Shown here: piece after piece, positions 35,693-47,149 of the stretch
Numbering within the stretch: the first letter of the stretch is position 1
How the letters are laid out: the number at the start of each line of letters is the position of its first letter
Source of the DNA: Nymphaea colorata
Lineage: Eukaryota; Streptophyta; Magnoliopsida; Nymphaeales; Nymphaeaceae
Direction: 5' to 3'
Assembly: GCF_008831285.2 (NCBI RefSeq)
Contig: NC_045147.1
Coordinates: forward strand, 8,586,334 to 8,650,333
DNA length: 64,000 bases
The notes under the pieces: generated by a model
The model's input: only the letters and a program-made list of their open reading frames with translations
Told to the model about the DNA's origin: nothing
Databases searched by the model: none
Translations under genes and position numbers: made by a program

Positions 35693-38600
35693 TTGAGTGG
35701 GTTCTTCCTGATCATCATTACATTGGCTCCTTCCAATCATTACATAAATCTGCAGAAGCTTTTGATGATCACGGAAGCTAATATATTCTGAATTTGGGTT
35801 GTGCACGTTTGCAGCTAAGGCACCACTTTTGGCTTACAACAGCTTCGTTGAAGTCATTTTCTTGCTGAATGGTTGCAAGGCCCATGCTGCCCACAGTGAA
35901 TTGCGCCAGGGACAACGTCTTTCTCAGTGCGTCAAGAAACAGGCATGTAAGGAATAACTTAGTAGGTACGCAAAGATGTCTCAATTTCTTTTGTTGATAG
36001 TGTATTCTTAGACTAAAGGCTCTCTCGAGTCCTGACCCTGTCATTGTTGCTTTAAAATGTCAACATCCTTTTCTGCTGACATGGTTGACAACGCCATGCA
36101 GAGGGATTATGTTAAATGGAGAGGTGCCCTCTTTCACCGATTTCTTCTCGCTCTGGTTGATGAGTCAGAGAAGATCCGAACACTAGCTGATTTCCTCTTC
36201 AGCAGCTTCCTAAAGAGTGGGTTCTTCCTGATCATCATTACATTTGCTCCTTCCAATCATTACATAAATATGCAGAAGCTTTTGATGATCGCGGAAGCTA
36301 ATATATTCTGAATTTGGGATTGTGCATGTTTGCAACTAAGGCACCACTTTTGGCGTACAAGTTACAACAGCTTCATTGAAGTCATTTTCTTGCTGAATGG
36401 TTGCAAGACCCATGCTGCCCACAGTGAATTGCACCAGGGACAACGTCTTTCTCAGTGCGTCAAGAAACAGGCATGTAAGGAATAACTTAGTAGGTATGCA
36501 AAGATGTCTCAATTTCTTTTCCTGATAGTGTCTTCTAAGACAAAAGGCTCTCTCAAGTCCTGACCCTGTCATTGTTGCTTTTAAATGTTAAAATCCTTTT
36601 CTGCTGACGTTGTTGACAACACCATGGAGAGGGATCATGTTAAACGGAGAGGTGCCCTCTTTCACCAATTTCTTCTTGCTCTGGTTGATGAGTCAGAGAA
36701 GATCCGAACACTAGCTGATTTCCTCTTCAGCAGCTTCCTAAAGAGTGGGTTCTTCCTGATCATCATTACATTGGCTCCTTCCAATCATTACATAAATCTG
36801 CAGAAGCTTTTCATGATCGCGGAAGCTAATATATTCTGAATTTGGGATTGTGCATGTTTGCAACTAAGGCACCACTTTTGGCGTACAAGTTACAACAGCT
36901 TCATTGAAGTCATTTTCTTGCTGAATGGTTGCAAGACCCATGCTGCCCACAGTGAATTGCACCAGGGACAACGTCTTTCTCAGTGCGTCAAGAAACAGGC
37001 ATGTAAGGAATAACTTAGTAGGTATGCAAAGATGTCTCAATTTCTTTTCTTGATAGTGTCTTCTAAGACAAAAGGCTCTCTCAAGTCCTGACCCTGTCAT
37101 TGTTGCTTTTAAAGGTTAAAATCCTTTTCTGCTGACGTTGTTGACAACACCATGTAGAGGGATCATGTTAAACGGAGAGGTGCCCTCTTTCACCAATTTC
37201 TTCTCGCTCTGGTTGATGAGTCAGAGAAGATCCGAACACTAGCTGATTTCCTCTTCAGCAGCTTCCTAAAGAGTGGGCTCTTCCTGATCATCATTACATT
37301 GGCTCCTTCCAATCATTACATAAATCTGCAGAAGCTTTTGATGATCGCGGAAGCTAATATATTCTGAATTTGGGATTGTGCATGTTTGCAGCTAAGGCAC
37401 CACTTTTGGCTTACAAGTTACAACAGCTTCGTTGAAGTCATTTTCTTGCTGAATGGTTGCAAGGCCCATGCTGCCCACAGTGAATTGCACCAGGGACAAC
37501 GTCTTTCTCAGTGGGTCAAGAAACAGGCGTGTATGGAATAACTTAGTAGGTACGCAAAGATGTCTCAATTTCTTTTGTTGATAGTGTCTTCAAAGACTAA
37601 AGGCTCTCTCAAGTCCTGACCCAGTCATTGTTGCTTTAAAATGTTAACATCCTTTTCTGCTGACATGGTTGACAATGCCAAGCAGAGGGATTATGTTAAA
37701 TGGAGAGGTGCCCTCTTTCACCGATTTCTTCTCGCTCTGGTTGATGAGTCAGAGAAGATCCGAACACTAGCTGATTTCCTCTTTAGCAGCTTCCTAAAGA
37801 GTGGGTTCTTCCTGATCATCAATACATTGGCTCCTTCCAATCATTACATAAATATGCAGAAGCTTTTGATGATCGCAGAAGCTAATATATTCTGAATTTG
37901 GGATTGTGCATGTTTGCAGCTAAGGCACCACTTTTGGCTTACAAGTTACAACAGCTTTGTTGAAGTCATTTTCTTGCTGAATGGTTGCAAGACCCATGCT
38001 GCCCACAAAGAAGTGCACCAGGGACAACGTCTTTCTCAGTGCGTCAAGAAACAGGCATGTAAGGAATAACTTAGTAGGTATGCAAAGATGTCTCAATTTC
38101 TTTTGTTGATAGTGTCTTCTAAGACAAAAGGCTCTCTCAAGTCCTGACCGTGTCATTGTTGCTTTAAGATGTTAAAATCCTTTTCTGCTGACGTGGTTGA
38201 CAACGCCATGCAGAGGGATCATGTTAAATGGAGAGCTGCCCTCTTTCACCGATTTCTTCTCGCTCTGGTTGATGAGTCACAGAAGATCCGAACACTAGCT
38301 GATTTCCTCTTCAGCAGCTTCCTAAAGAGTGGGTTCTTCCTGATCATCATTACATTGGCTCCTTCCAATCATTACATAAATCTGCAGAAGCTTTTGATGA
38401 TCGCGGAAGCTAATATATTCTGAATTTGGGATTGTGCATGTTTGCAGCTAAGGCACCACTTTTGGCTTACAACAGCTTCGTTGAAGTCATTTTCTTACTG
38501 AATGGTTGCAAGGCCCATGCTGCCCACAGTGAATTGCACCAGGGACAACGTCTTTCTCAGTGCGTCAAGAAACAGGCATGTAGGGAATAACTTAGTAGGT

Positions 38601-40012
38601 ACGCAAAGATGTCCCAATTTCTTTTGTTGATAGTGTCTTCTAAGACTAAAGGCTCAATCAAGTCCTGACCCTGTCATTGTTGCTTTAAAATGTTAAAATC
38701 CTTTTCTGCTGACATGGTTGACAACGCCATGCAGAGGGATTATGTTAAATGGAGAGGTGCTCTCTTTCACCGATTTCTTCTCGCTCTGGTTGATGAGTCA
38801 GAGAAGATCCGAACACTAGCTGATTTCCTCTTCAGCAGCTTCCTAAAGAGTGGGTTCTTCCTGATCATCATTACATTGGCTCCTTCCAATCATTACATAA
38901 ATCTGCAGAAGCTTTTTGATGATCGCTGAAGCTAATATATTATGAATTTGGGATTGTGCATGTTTGCAGCTAAGGCACCACTTTTGGCTTACAACAGCTT
39001 CGTTGAAGTCATTTTCTTACTGAATGGTTGCAAGGCCCATGCTGCCCACAGTGAATTGCACCAGGGACAACGTCTTTCTCAGTGCGTCAAGAAACAGGCA
39101 TGTAGGGAATAACTTAGTAGGTACGCAAAGATGTCCCAATTTCTTTTGTTGATAGTGTCTTCTAAGACTAAAGGCTCTCTCAAGTCCTGACCCTGTCATT
39201 GTTGCTTTAAAATGTTAAAATCCTTTTCTGCTGACATGGTTGACAACGCCATGCAGAGGGATTATGTTAAATGGAGAGGTGCTCTCTTTCACCGATTTCT
39301 TTTCGCTCTGGTTGATGAGTCAGAGAAGATCCGAACACTAGCTGATTTCCTCTTCAGCAGCTTCCTAAAGAGTGGGTTCTTCCTGATCATCATTACATTG
39401 GCTCCTTCCAATCATTACATAAATCTGCAGAAGCTTTTTGATGATCGCTGAAGCTAATATATTATGAATTTGGGATTGTGCATGTTTGCAGCTAAGGCAC
39501 CACTTTTGGCTTACAACAGCTTCGTTGAAGTCATTTTCTTACTGAATGGTTGCAAGGCCCATGCTGCCCACAGTGAATTGCACCAGGGACAACGTCTTTC
39601 TCAGTGCGTCAAGAAACAGGCATGTAGGGAATAACTTAGTAGGTACGCAAAGATGTCCCAATTTCTTTTGTTGATAGTGTCTTCTAAGACTAAAGGCTCT
39701 CTCAAGTCCTGACCCTGTCATTGTTGCTTTAAAATGTTAAAATCCTTTTCTGCTGACATGGTTGACAACGCCATGCAGAGGGATTATGTTAAATGGAGAG
39801 GTGCTCTCTTTCACCGATTTCTTTTCGCTCTGGTTGATGAGTCAGAGAAGATCCGAACACTAGCTGATTTCCTCTTCAGCAGCTTCCTAAAGAGTGGGTT
39901 CTTCCTGATCATCATTACATTGGCTCCTTCCAATCATTACATAAATCTGCAGAAGCTTTTTGATGATCGCTGAAGCTAATATATTATGAATTTGGGATTG
40001 TGCATGTTTGCA
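35693..40012 (+). repeat. Tandem array of CAP-D3 exon-intron units, 8 copies
   Basis: Head-to-tail units of 521-528 bp. The start of the recognisable exon (SFSADMVDN) recurs at 36057, 36585, ~37113, 37641, 38169, 38690, 39212 and 39734; a partial unit leads at 35693. Each unit holds an exon with RDYVKWRGALFHRFLLALVD, ESEKIRTLADFLF and a donor A|GTGGGT, then a ~120-base intron ending TTTGCAG, then the beginning of the next exon (KAPLLAY, NSFVEVIFLLNGCKAHAAHS). After that the unit switches to unrelated sequence with in-frame stops and returns to the start of the exon. These segments match HEAT-repeat exons of plant condensin-II subunit D3. Units differ by a 7-bp insertion after GCTTACA (present in 528-type units), a lost acceptor (TGCAA) in two units, a TAG in the third unit, and one extra T in the last three, which are almost identical. 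Confidence 0.9.
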
Positions 40013-41258
40013 GCTAAGGCACCACTTTTGGCTTACAAGTTACAACAGCTTCGTTGAAGTCATTTTCTTGCTGAATGGTTGCAAGGCCCATGCTGCCCAC
40101 AGTGAATTGCATGAGGTACAACGTCTTTCTCAGTTCGTTGAATGGTTTCTCTTTCTCAGTTCGTTGCTGCAGTTATTTGGGTTGTTAATGAACGTTTTTC
40201 CTTCTTACAGAGGCAGGGATGACAAAACACAATTGCAAAGGGTGCATATCTATACATTATTACTTAAACAAATGGCACTGGAGGAACTTTTAGCCACTTC
40301 TGCGAAGCTTTGTGCTGAGATCTTGGCTGCCGTTGCTGATGGTTTGCTTAATCTCAATGAACCTGGGGCACAGTCCGTTCTAAAGGTACTGGACAGAAAG
40401 GTCGTATACTACAATGTTGACTGCAAATATATTGATCATCTGACTATTATTTGCACATGGGATCTGCGATTAGGCTTAAGGAGCAAAATCAGTCATGCAA
40501 CACGAAACCAACCAATCAACTTAACGTAATGTGGATGATCACACTGATCCGTTGCACTTAGTTGAGCACTTCCAAAAAAATTGGTTATTCACTTCCTGTC
40601 TGTTAGTTCTTTCAGTTTTGATCGAGTACCTAAAATCTATGAATGTGTGCCTGAAGGTGCTAAAATACTTCAATATCGTCTACAGTTTGCTAAATCTTTT
40701 CCTTGACAGGATGCTCTACAAGTACTAGCATGCAAAGAAATGAGGATTCAACCCATCGAGGTTCAGGAGCAGCAGGTGATACAACTGAGATGGACGAAGA
40801 ACCAGGGAACAGCGATGGAACATTTGTAGCAGCTAGGTCGGGTAATCAGTGAGGTAGCAAAGAAGAACCTGGTCCAGAATGCGATTTCAAAAGGATGAAG
40901 AAGCCACGGCTAAGTCGGCAGTTTCAGGGGTAATGTGCAGTGGTCCAAGATCACTCACTCGCCAATCTGCTGCAGCTGCAGCTGTATCTGGGAGTGCTGG
41001 TGGACATTTGAGAAGTGGTGATGCTTGCAGGGTGGTATCTGCAGTGGCTGATGTAGCTGCCAATCTGCTAATACCGTACTTAAGGATGTCAGCAATGGGG
41101 TGCCCACCCCATGCCTGGATTCGATGAGCATAAGGAAGGTCAAGGCAGTCTCTGGAAGAAACTCCAGTGGGTTGGAGTCCTTGAGGAGAAGACAGGCTTT
41201 TGATTCAGATAGTGAAGCCTCATCCACCCTCGCCACATTAAAGATCCTCGTTGGTTAA
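40013..41258 (+). pseudogene. CAPD3: CAP-D3 (condensin-II subunit D3) 3' exons
   Basis: CAP-D3 is a HEAT-repeat subunit of condensin II, which compacts chromosomes in the nucleus. After the last array unit the sequence runs on into the normal downstream exons: 40013 onward (KAPLLAY with the 7-bp insertion that shifts frame), 40211-40385 (GRDDKTQLQRVHIYTLLLKQ, ATSAKLCAEILAAVADGLLN), 40710-40775 (DALQVLACKEMRIQPIEVQE), then a block with GRVISEVAKKNLVQNAIS near 40840-40880 in a shifted frame, and a C-terminal piece near 41075-41258 (VPTPCLDSMSIRKVKAVSGR, LESLRRRQAFDSDSEAS) ending at TAA. The frame changes and the missing N-terminal two thirds of the gene mark it as a pseudogene fragment. The family match rests on several colinear blocks. 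Confidence 0.87.
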
Positions 41259-41990
41259 ATCACACTGTAACCCCACATAGAAATCAAGTGTCTCGTTAAT
41301 GGAGGTAACCAGCTCGTAATCCTAGACTGCTAGATCCTCTCCTCCTCCTCCTCGTCATCCTTGTTCTTGTTGTTTTGAAAATTTTATCGTTTCTCCTGAC
41401 GGGGATTTTTTGGAATCGATTGAGTGGTGCTTCGAAGTAGACTTGTCTTAACAGACTTTCTTATGGGGATGGAGTTCGGTTTAGGGATGTCATTGAATTT
41501 GAGTCGGAAACTTATGTATTGTGATTGGGTTTTTGAAAATAATATTTTCCTGGTTTTGATGTTAGTGAAGATGGATTTTTTCTTGTTTTCTATGTGGGGT
41601 TACAGTGTGATTTGACTGACCATCGGGGATCTTTCGGGAGGGGTTTTATTTTTTGTCTGTCTCCGTTAGATGGTGAACGTTCTCTTCATTAATCTTTTTC
41701 TCTTTCTCTGTCTGTCTTCTGTTCTGTTCTTGCCAATAGATACTTATTTTCCTTTATGGCATTTGTGTTCGTTTTGTTGCCGTTCGTACTTCAGAATTGT
41801 TTTTTGTTTCTTTTGATATTTTCGTTGTTTGATCGAATTTAGTCCTTGATGATACTTTGGGAGTTATTTTTGGATGTTATTCATGAATCACCTATAACGA
41901 CCACAATAGCGATGTTTTATGAATATGTATTTAGTGTATAGGGATAGTATGTATTTTTATATTCTTTTTTTACTTTAATTTTTGTATTTT
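41259..41990. other. CAP-D3 3' flank, no gene
   Basis: AT-rich sequence after the CAP-D3 end, up to the exact point where the second copy of segment A begins. This stretch is not seen in the second duplication unit, which is truncated earlier. Confidence 0.5.
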
Positions 41991-44066
41991 TCCAGCTCAG
42001 TTGGCTAGCCCCAACGACTCCTTTTGGAGCAATCAGACCTAGTCCAACTGCTAGTTCTCTTCTATCTTCTATTTTTTCTTTTTTTTATTCCTTAGTTCTT
42101 CGTTGTGTATATACTGCTGTTGTTTTTGCCATTGTGAGGAAGTCGTTTTCTACAGCTTTTAGTAGGACTTAATAATATTTTTCATTCTCTATTTTTTTGA
42201 TCACATGGCCTTGGTGCTTTTAATGGAGTTTCACTATATATATGTGACTGTCATCAATTACATTTTCATGGTATCAGAGCTCTGGTTTGGGCTTTTATTT
42301 GCTGATTGTGAGAACAACCTTTTTGTTGGTTCATAAATACGGTGTTCACCAACTATTTAGTGAAATTACTGAAGCCTTGAGGAATGGTTGCTGCTGCCCT
42401 TGCATGGAGACTTATACCGTGCTGATTTTGCTGACTGCACACCTTTTGAAGCCAGTTGGTGACATGACATTTATGGGAACTCATTACCCATCAACCAACC
42501 TTTTGTCTAGAAGACCATACTTTGACTAGAGAGCTAATGAAGTTCGTTGCTCTACCTAACAGGCCCATCTAGTTTGATAAATACTCCTCTTTAGATAGAG
42601 GAGAGTTCCTACTTCTCGGTAACATACCATTTGATGTCAAGGACTTTTTTTGAAAGATGAAATTTTTAATTTTGATTAAAAGAATTTTAAAAGTGTCTTC
42701 TCACACAAATGATATTTCTTTATTTTATTCTTATTTCCTCTCTAAGTAAAAGGAAAATGTTTCAAATTTTTGTTGTCAATCACTAGAAGAGCAAGTCTAG
42801 AAAAATCCTAGATATGAACAGTGAGGAAAAAAATTCTATAAAGCTGAGAAAGTCAAAACTAGGAAAGGTTATTGACTCTACTGATCAAGCGTATACAAGG
42901 ATTTAGCAGTAGCAAAATGAGAGTTGAGAGATGGGCTCGGGGCTTGTGTAGTCGTTCCTCTGGGTCAGTAATCGAGAGTACCGGGTAGGCATAAAGATGA
43001 TTTATGTCTATGCTGCGAAGATGATGACTTATGAACTTTTGGCATATTGAAAACCCGCAAGGTGAAACGGGTTGGATACATGACAAAGCTACACATAACC
43101 ACCAAAGTGGTGGAGCTCTGTAGTATTCTCTGGGGTGGTGGGGTATTCCCTCAGAGGTGAAGGTCGACCTAAAAAAAAAAAAATCAAAAGCATGAAAAAA
43201 AGGCAAAAAGCCGCTACAAAAAAGTAAAAAGAAAAAAGAGGTGCCTGCCAAGAGATGAATAGCATGAATGCTGAACTCATAGGAATTAAACGTGACAATC
43301 TTTTGTGGATGTGCAATTATTAGGTCAATATCTACTCATATTTTTTTATTTCTAAGACGTCGAAGATGATTCCTTTATGTTCATATTTTGGAACTTTAAA
43401 GACATCCCTTCCAGAGATTCAACAACATTAATGCCAAATGAATCCTGATGCTTGTATGGTATTGAGGATAAATGATGGGCATATCATTTGCACAACACGA
43501 GCACTAAAGCCTATGATTTAAATTGATGATTTATAAGCTATTTCAAAGTAAAAAACTTGACATCTCTTGTTATGTTTTCCGGCTTCTTAGGTGATCTCCC
43601 AACCCCTTTTTGTTCTTCAAGGATGTTGTCATTTTCATTACCAAACTGGTAGTCCGTTCACATAATGGATGAAGCCTCTCAAACATATCCACTCATTTTC
43701 AAACGCAATACATTGTGATGATTTATATCTTTTTCATCTCCCCTGTCTCATAATACGGGGACCATCCCCCCCCCCCACCCCTTGAGACTTCTTTGAAGAC
43801 TCCCAACATCCACTATTGCTGATCATGCTTTTTGGTTTCACACATCATACATAGCATATTTAGCTTAAATCTTTATATTTTTTTATTGTTGTGGAGAATT
43901 TTGATTTATGATTATTGTTTTTATTGAAAAAGGACAAAAAATTGCTTTGAGAAACATGTTGTTTTCATTCATATACTTCATCAAAGAAAAAAAAATTGTT
44001 CATGTTTCAAAAAGCTATACTTTCCTCTATTGCATGGTGTTCGATCTTGTTTTCTACTGTAAAATC
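41991..44066 (+). repeat. Repeat segments A+B, copy 2 (empty Copia site)
   Basis: Colinear with 28396-29806 joined to 34980-35692. At about 43351-43356 the sequence reads through CTAAGACGTCG without any insertion, showing one TAAGA. It also carries the PBS-like motif at 42269-42280 and a C-homopolymer near 43767-43780. It begins after CAP-D3 3' flank and ends at the start of the second CAP-D3 array. Confidence 0.92.
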
Positions 44067-45243
44067 AAGGTTGAGTGGGTTCTTCCTGATCATCATTACA
44101 TTGGCTCCTTCCAATCATTACATAAATCTGCAGAAGCTTTTGATGTTCGCGGAAGCTAATATATTCTGAATTTGGGATTGTGCATGTTTGCAGTTAAGGC
44201 ACCACTTTTGGCTTACAACAGCTTCGTTGAAGTCATTTTCTTGCTGAATGGTTGCAAGGCCCATGCTGCCCACAGTGAATTGCACCAGGGACAACGTCTT
44301 TCTCAGTGCGTCAAGAAACAGGCATGTAGGCAATAACTTAGTAGGTATGCAAAGATGTCTCAATTTCTTTTCTTGATAGTGTCTTCTAAGACAAAAGGCT
44401 CTCTCAAGTCCTGACCCTGTCATTGTTGCTTTTAAATGTTAAAATCCTTTTCTGCTGACGTTGTTGACAACACCATGTAGAGGGATCATGTTAAACGGAG
44501 AGGTGCCCTCTTTCACCAATTTCTTCTCGCTCTGGTTGATGAGTCAGAGAAGATCCAAACACTAGCTGATTTCCTCTTCAGCAGCTTCCTAAAGAGTGGG
44601 TTCTTCCTGATCATCATTACATTGGCTCCTTCCAATCATTACTTAAATCTGCAGAAGCTTTTGATGATCGAGGAAGCTAATATATTCTGAATTTGGGATT
44701 GTGCATGTTTGCAGCTAAGGCACCACTTTTGGCTTACAAGTTACAACAGCTTCGTTGAAGTCATTTTCTTGCTGAATGGTTGCAAGGCCCATGCTGCCCA
44801 CAGTGAATTGCACCAGGGACAACGTCTTTCTCAGTGCGTCAAGAAACAGGCGTGTAGGGAATAACTTAGTAGGTACGCAAAGATGTCCCAATTTCTTTTG
44901 TTGATAGTGTCTTCTAAGACTAAAGGCTCTCTCAAGTCCTGACCCTGTCATTGTTGCTTTAAAATGTTAAAATCCTTTTCTGCTGACATGGTTGACAACG
45001 CCATGCAGAGGGATTATGTTAAATGGAGAGGTGCTCTCTTTCACCGATTTCTTTTCGCTCTGGTTGATGAGTCAGAGAAGATCCGAACACTAGCTGATTT
45101 CCTCTTCAGCAGCTTCCTAAAGAGTGGGTTCTTCCTGATCATCATTACATTGGCTCCTTCCAATCATTACATAAATCTGCAGAAGCTTTTTGATGATCGC
45201 GGAAGCTAATATATTATGAATTTGGGATTGTGCATGTTTGCAG
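44067..45243 (+). repeat. Second CAP-D3 exon array, 2 units
   Basis: Same unit as at 35693-40012, with exon starts at about 44436 and 44964 and a leading partial unit. The first full unit has the TAG in place of the expected CAG codon, as in the third unit of the first array; the second has the extra T typical of the last units of the first array. The last intron ends TGCAG at 45243. Confidence 0.9.
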
Positions 45244-46078
45244 GTAAGGCACCACTTTTGGCTTACAAGTTACAACAGCTTCGTTGAAGTCATTTTCTTG
45301 CTGAATGGTTGCAAGGCCCATGCTGCCCACAGTGAATTGTATGAGGTACAACGTCTTTCTCAGTTCGTTGAATGGTTTCTCTTTCTCAGTTTGTTGCTGC
45401 AATTATTTGGGTTGTTAATGAACGTTTTTCCTTCTTACAGAGGCAGGGATGACAAAACACAATTGCAAAGGGTGCATATCTATACATTATTACTTAAACA
45501 AATGGCACTGGAGCAACTTTTAGCCACTTCTGCGAAGCTTTGTGCTGTGATCTTGGCTGCCGTTGCTGATGGTTTGCTTAATCTCAATGAACCTGGGGCA
45601 CAGTCCGTTCTAAAGGTACTGGACAGAAAGGTCGTATACTACAATGTTGACTGCAAATATATTGATCATCTGACTATTATTTGCACATGGGATCTGCGAT
45701 TTGGCTTAAGGAGCAAAATCAGTCATGCAACACTAAACCAACCAATCAACTTAACGTAATGTGGATAATCACACTGATCAGTTGCACTTAGTTGAGCACT
45801 TCCAAAAAAATTGGTTATTCAATTCCTGTCTTTTAGTTCTTTTAGTTTTGATCGAGCACCTAAAATCTATGAATGTGTGCCTGAAGGTGCTAAAATACTT
45901 CAATATCGTCCACAGTTTGCTAAATCTTTTCCTTGACAGGATGCTCTACAAGTACTAGCATGCAAAGAAATGAGGATTCAACCCATCGAGGTTCAGGAGC
46001 AGCAGGTGATACAACTGAGATGGACGAAGAACCAGGGAACAGCGATGGAACACTTGTAGCAGCTAGGTCGGGTAATCA
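45244..46078 (+). pseudogene. CAPD3: CAP-D3 3' exons, second copy (truncated)
   Basis: Nearly identical to 40013-40855: exon from 45244, exon 45441-45615 (VHIYTLLLKQMALEQLLATS) and exon 45940-46005 (DALQVLACKEMRIQ). It breaks off at 46071-46078, within the GRVISEV block, where a third copy of segment B begins. The C-terminal exon present at 41075-41258 is therefore missing. Substitutions relative to copy 1 are few, so the duplication is fairly recent. Confidence 0.88.
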
Positions 46079-46293
46079 ATTATTAGGTCAATATTTGCTC
46101 ATATTTTTTGATTTCTAAGACGTCGAGGACGATTCCTTTATGTTCATATTTTGGAACTTTAAAGACATCCCTTCCAAAGATTCAACAACATTAATGCCAA
46201 ATGAATCCTGATGTTTGTATGGTATTGAGGATAAATGAAGGGCATATCATTTGCACAACACGAGCACTAAAGCCTATGATTTAAATTGATGAG
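46079..46293 (+). repeat. Repeat segment A/B junction, copy 3 (empty Copia site)
   Basis: Matches the last ~35 bases of segment A and the first ~180 of segment B, again with an unoccupied TAAGA. It ends inside TTTAAATTGATGA, where copia RNase H sequence begins. Confidence 0.88.
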
Positions 46294-46667
46294 GCTGTTC
46301 TAGATCCAGTGCTGAGGCTGAATACAGGGCAGTTGCTATGGGGGTTACAGAGATGTTATGGCTGAAGATTCTTCTAGTAGATATTGGGGTTAAAATGAAA
46401 GAGAAGATGAAGATGTATTGTGACAACAAGTCTGCGATTAACCTAGCCAATAATCTAGTCCTTCATGACAGAACTAAACATGTGGAGGTAGATCGCCATT
46501 TCATACGGGAACACATAGATTCAAAGGAATTGATCCTGCCTTATATGAAGTCTCAAGATCAAGTTGCAGATGTTTTAACTAAAGCCTTATGTACATCTCA
46601 ATTTGAAAAGAATGTTAGCAAGCTTGCCATGTTCGACATGTATGCTAAGCTTGAGGGGGAGTGTTAG
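46294..46667 (+). pseudogene. Copia RNase H C-terminal fragment, element 4
   Basis: Open frame with SRSSAEAEYRAVAMG, MKMYCDNKSAINLANN, DRTKHVEVDRHFIREH and ADVLTKAL, the usual end of copia Pol, then the purine tract GAGGGGGAG and an LTR. Everything upstream (reverse transcriptase, integrase, gag) is missing because the piece starts abruptly at the edge of segment B. It is related to element 1 but distinct. Confidence 0.9.
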
Positions 46668-46946
46668 AATATATTGTATTAGGGAAGCGGGTCCAGATAT
46701 GGACCCGGTCCCATGGGCATGGATACCGAGGTTGGCTCGGTACCCTAGGCGGGGTTCTCTACCTCTCCCTCTTATAATCTCCACTTATTTTAATTTTGGT
46801 GATTAAGTGAAATAATCTTCTCTCTCCTAGGGTTGCGGTTTTGCACCTAGGTTAGAGCTTCTCCGTGGTTTTTCACCTCTTTCTGAGGTTTTCCACGTAT
46901 ATCTTGTGTTGCATCTTTGTTTCCTCCTCCGTTGCTCGTTTCTACA
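46662..46946 (+). repeat. 3' LTR of element 4
   Basis: Starts TGTTAG after the purine tract and ends TCTACA, 285 bp. Its last part (GTGGTTTTTCACC ... TTTCTACA) resembles the LTR end of element 1, showing a related family. It abuts the LTR of the opposing element 3. Confidence 0.85.
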
Positions 46947-47149
46947 GAAGCCCTCAACACGAGGAAAAAACCACGGAGGAGAAATCTGGTTCCCACTAGC
47001 AGCCAGACGTTCTCTCTCATTCAAGAATTCATTCACACACCAAAATTAGGGATTACATAGGCTTAAGTAGAGACTTAACAGGATAACATATTGGACCGGG
47101 TCTGGACCCAAACCCGGACAGAAGACCCATCCACTAATACACTTCAACA
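46947..47149 (-). repeat. 3' LTR of element 3 (minus strand, truncated)
   Basis: On the minus strand an LTR begins TGTTGAAG at 47149 after the purine tract, resembles the LTR of element 1 (GTGGTTTTTTCC, GTTGAGGG), and is cut at 46947 where the LTR of element 4 ends. Confidence 0.8.

Noticed and set aside
35693-40012. CRISPR-like regular spacing
   Set aside because: The unit is ~525 bp of exon and intron DNA repeated without unique spacers; eukaryotic context.
43089-43316. Minus-strand frames in segment A shared by both copies
   Set aside because: Conserved only because the DNA is duplicated; rich in phenylalanine from poly-A/T tracts.
35778-44951. Conserved minus-strand frames (~60-100 residues, beginning MTGSGLERAF) in every array unit
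   Set aside because: Their conservation follows from the identity of the repeated DNA. They lie antisense to the CAP-D3 exon and its fused sequence and have no independent support.
36057-45209. A family of ~84-residue proteins, each starting with ATG, repeated along the array
   Set aside because: The frames start inside sequence that is homologous to an internal CAP-D3 exon and run on through its donor site into the intron. They are exon copies, not a gene family.
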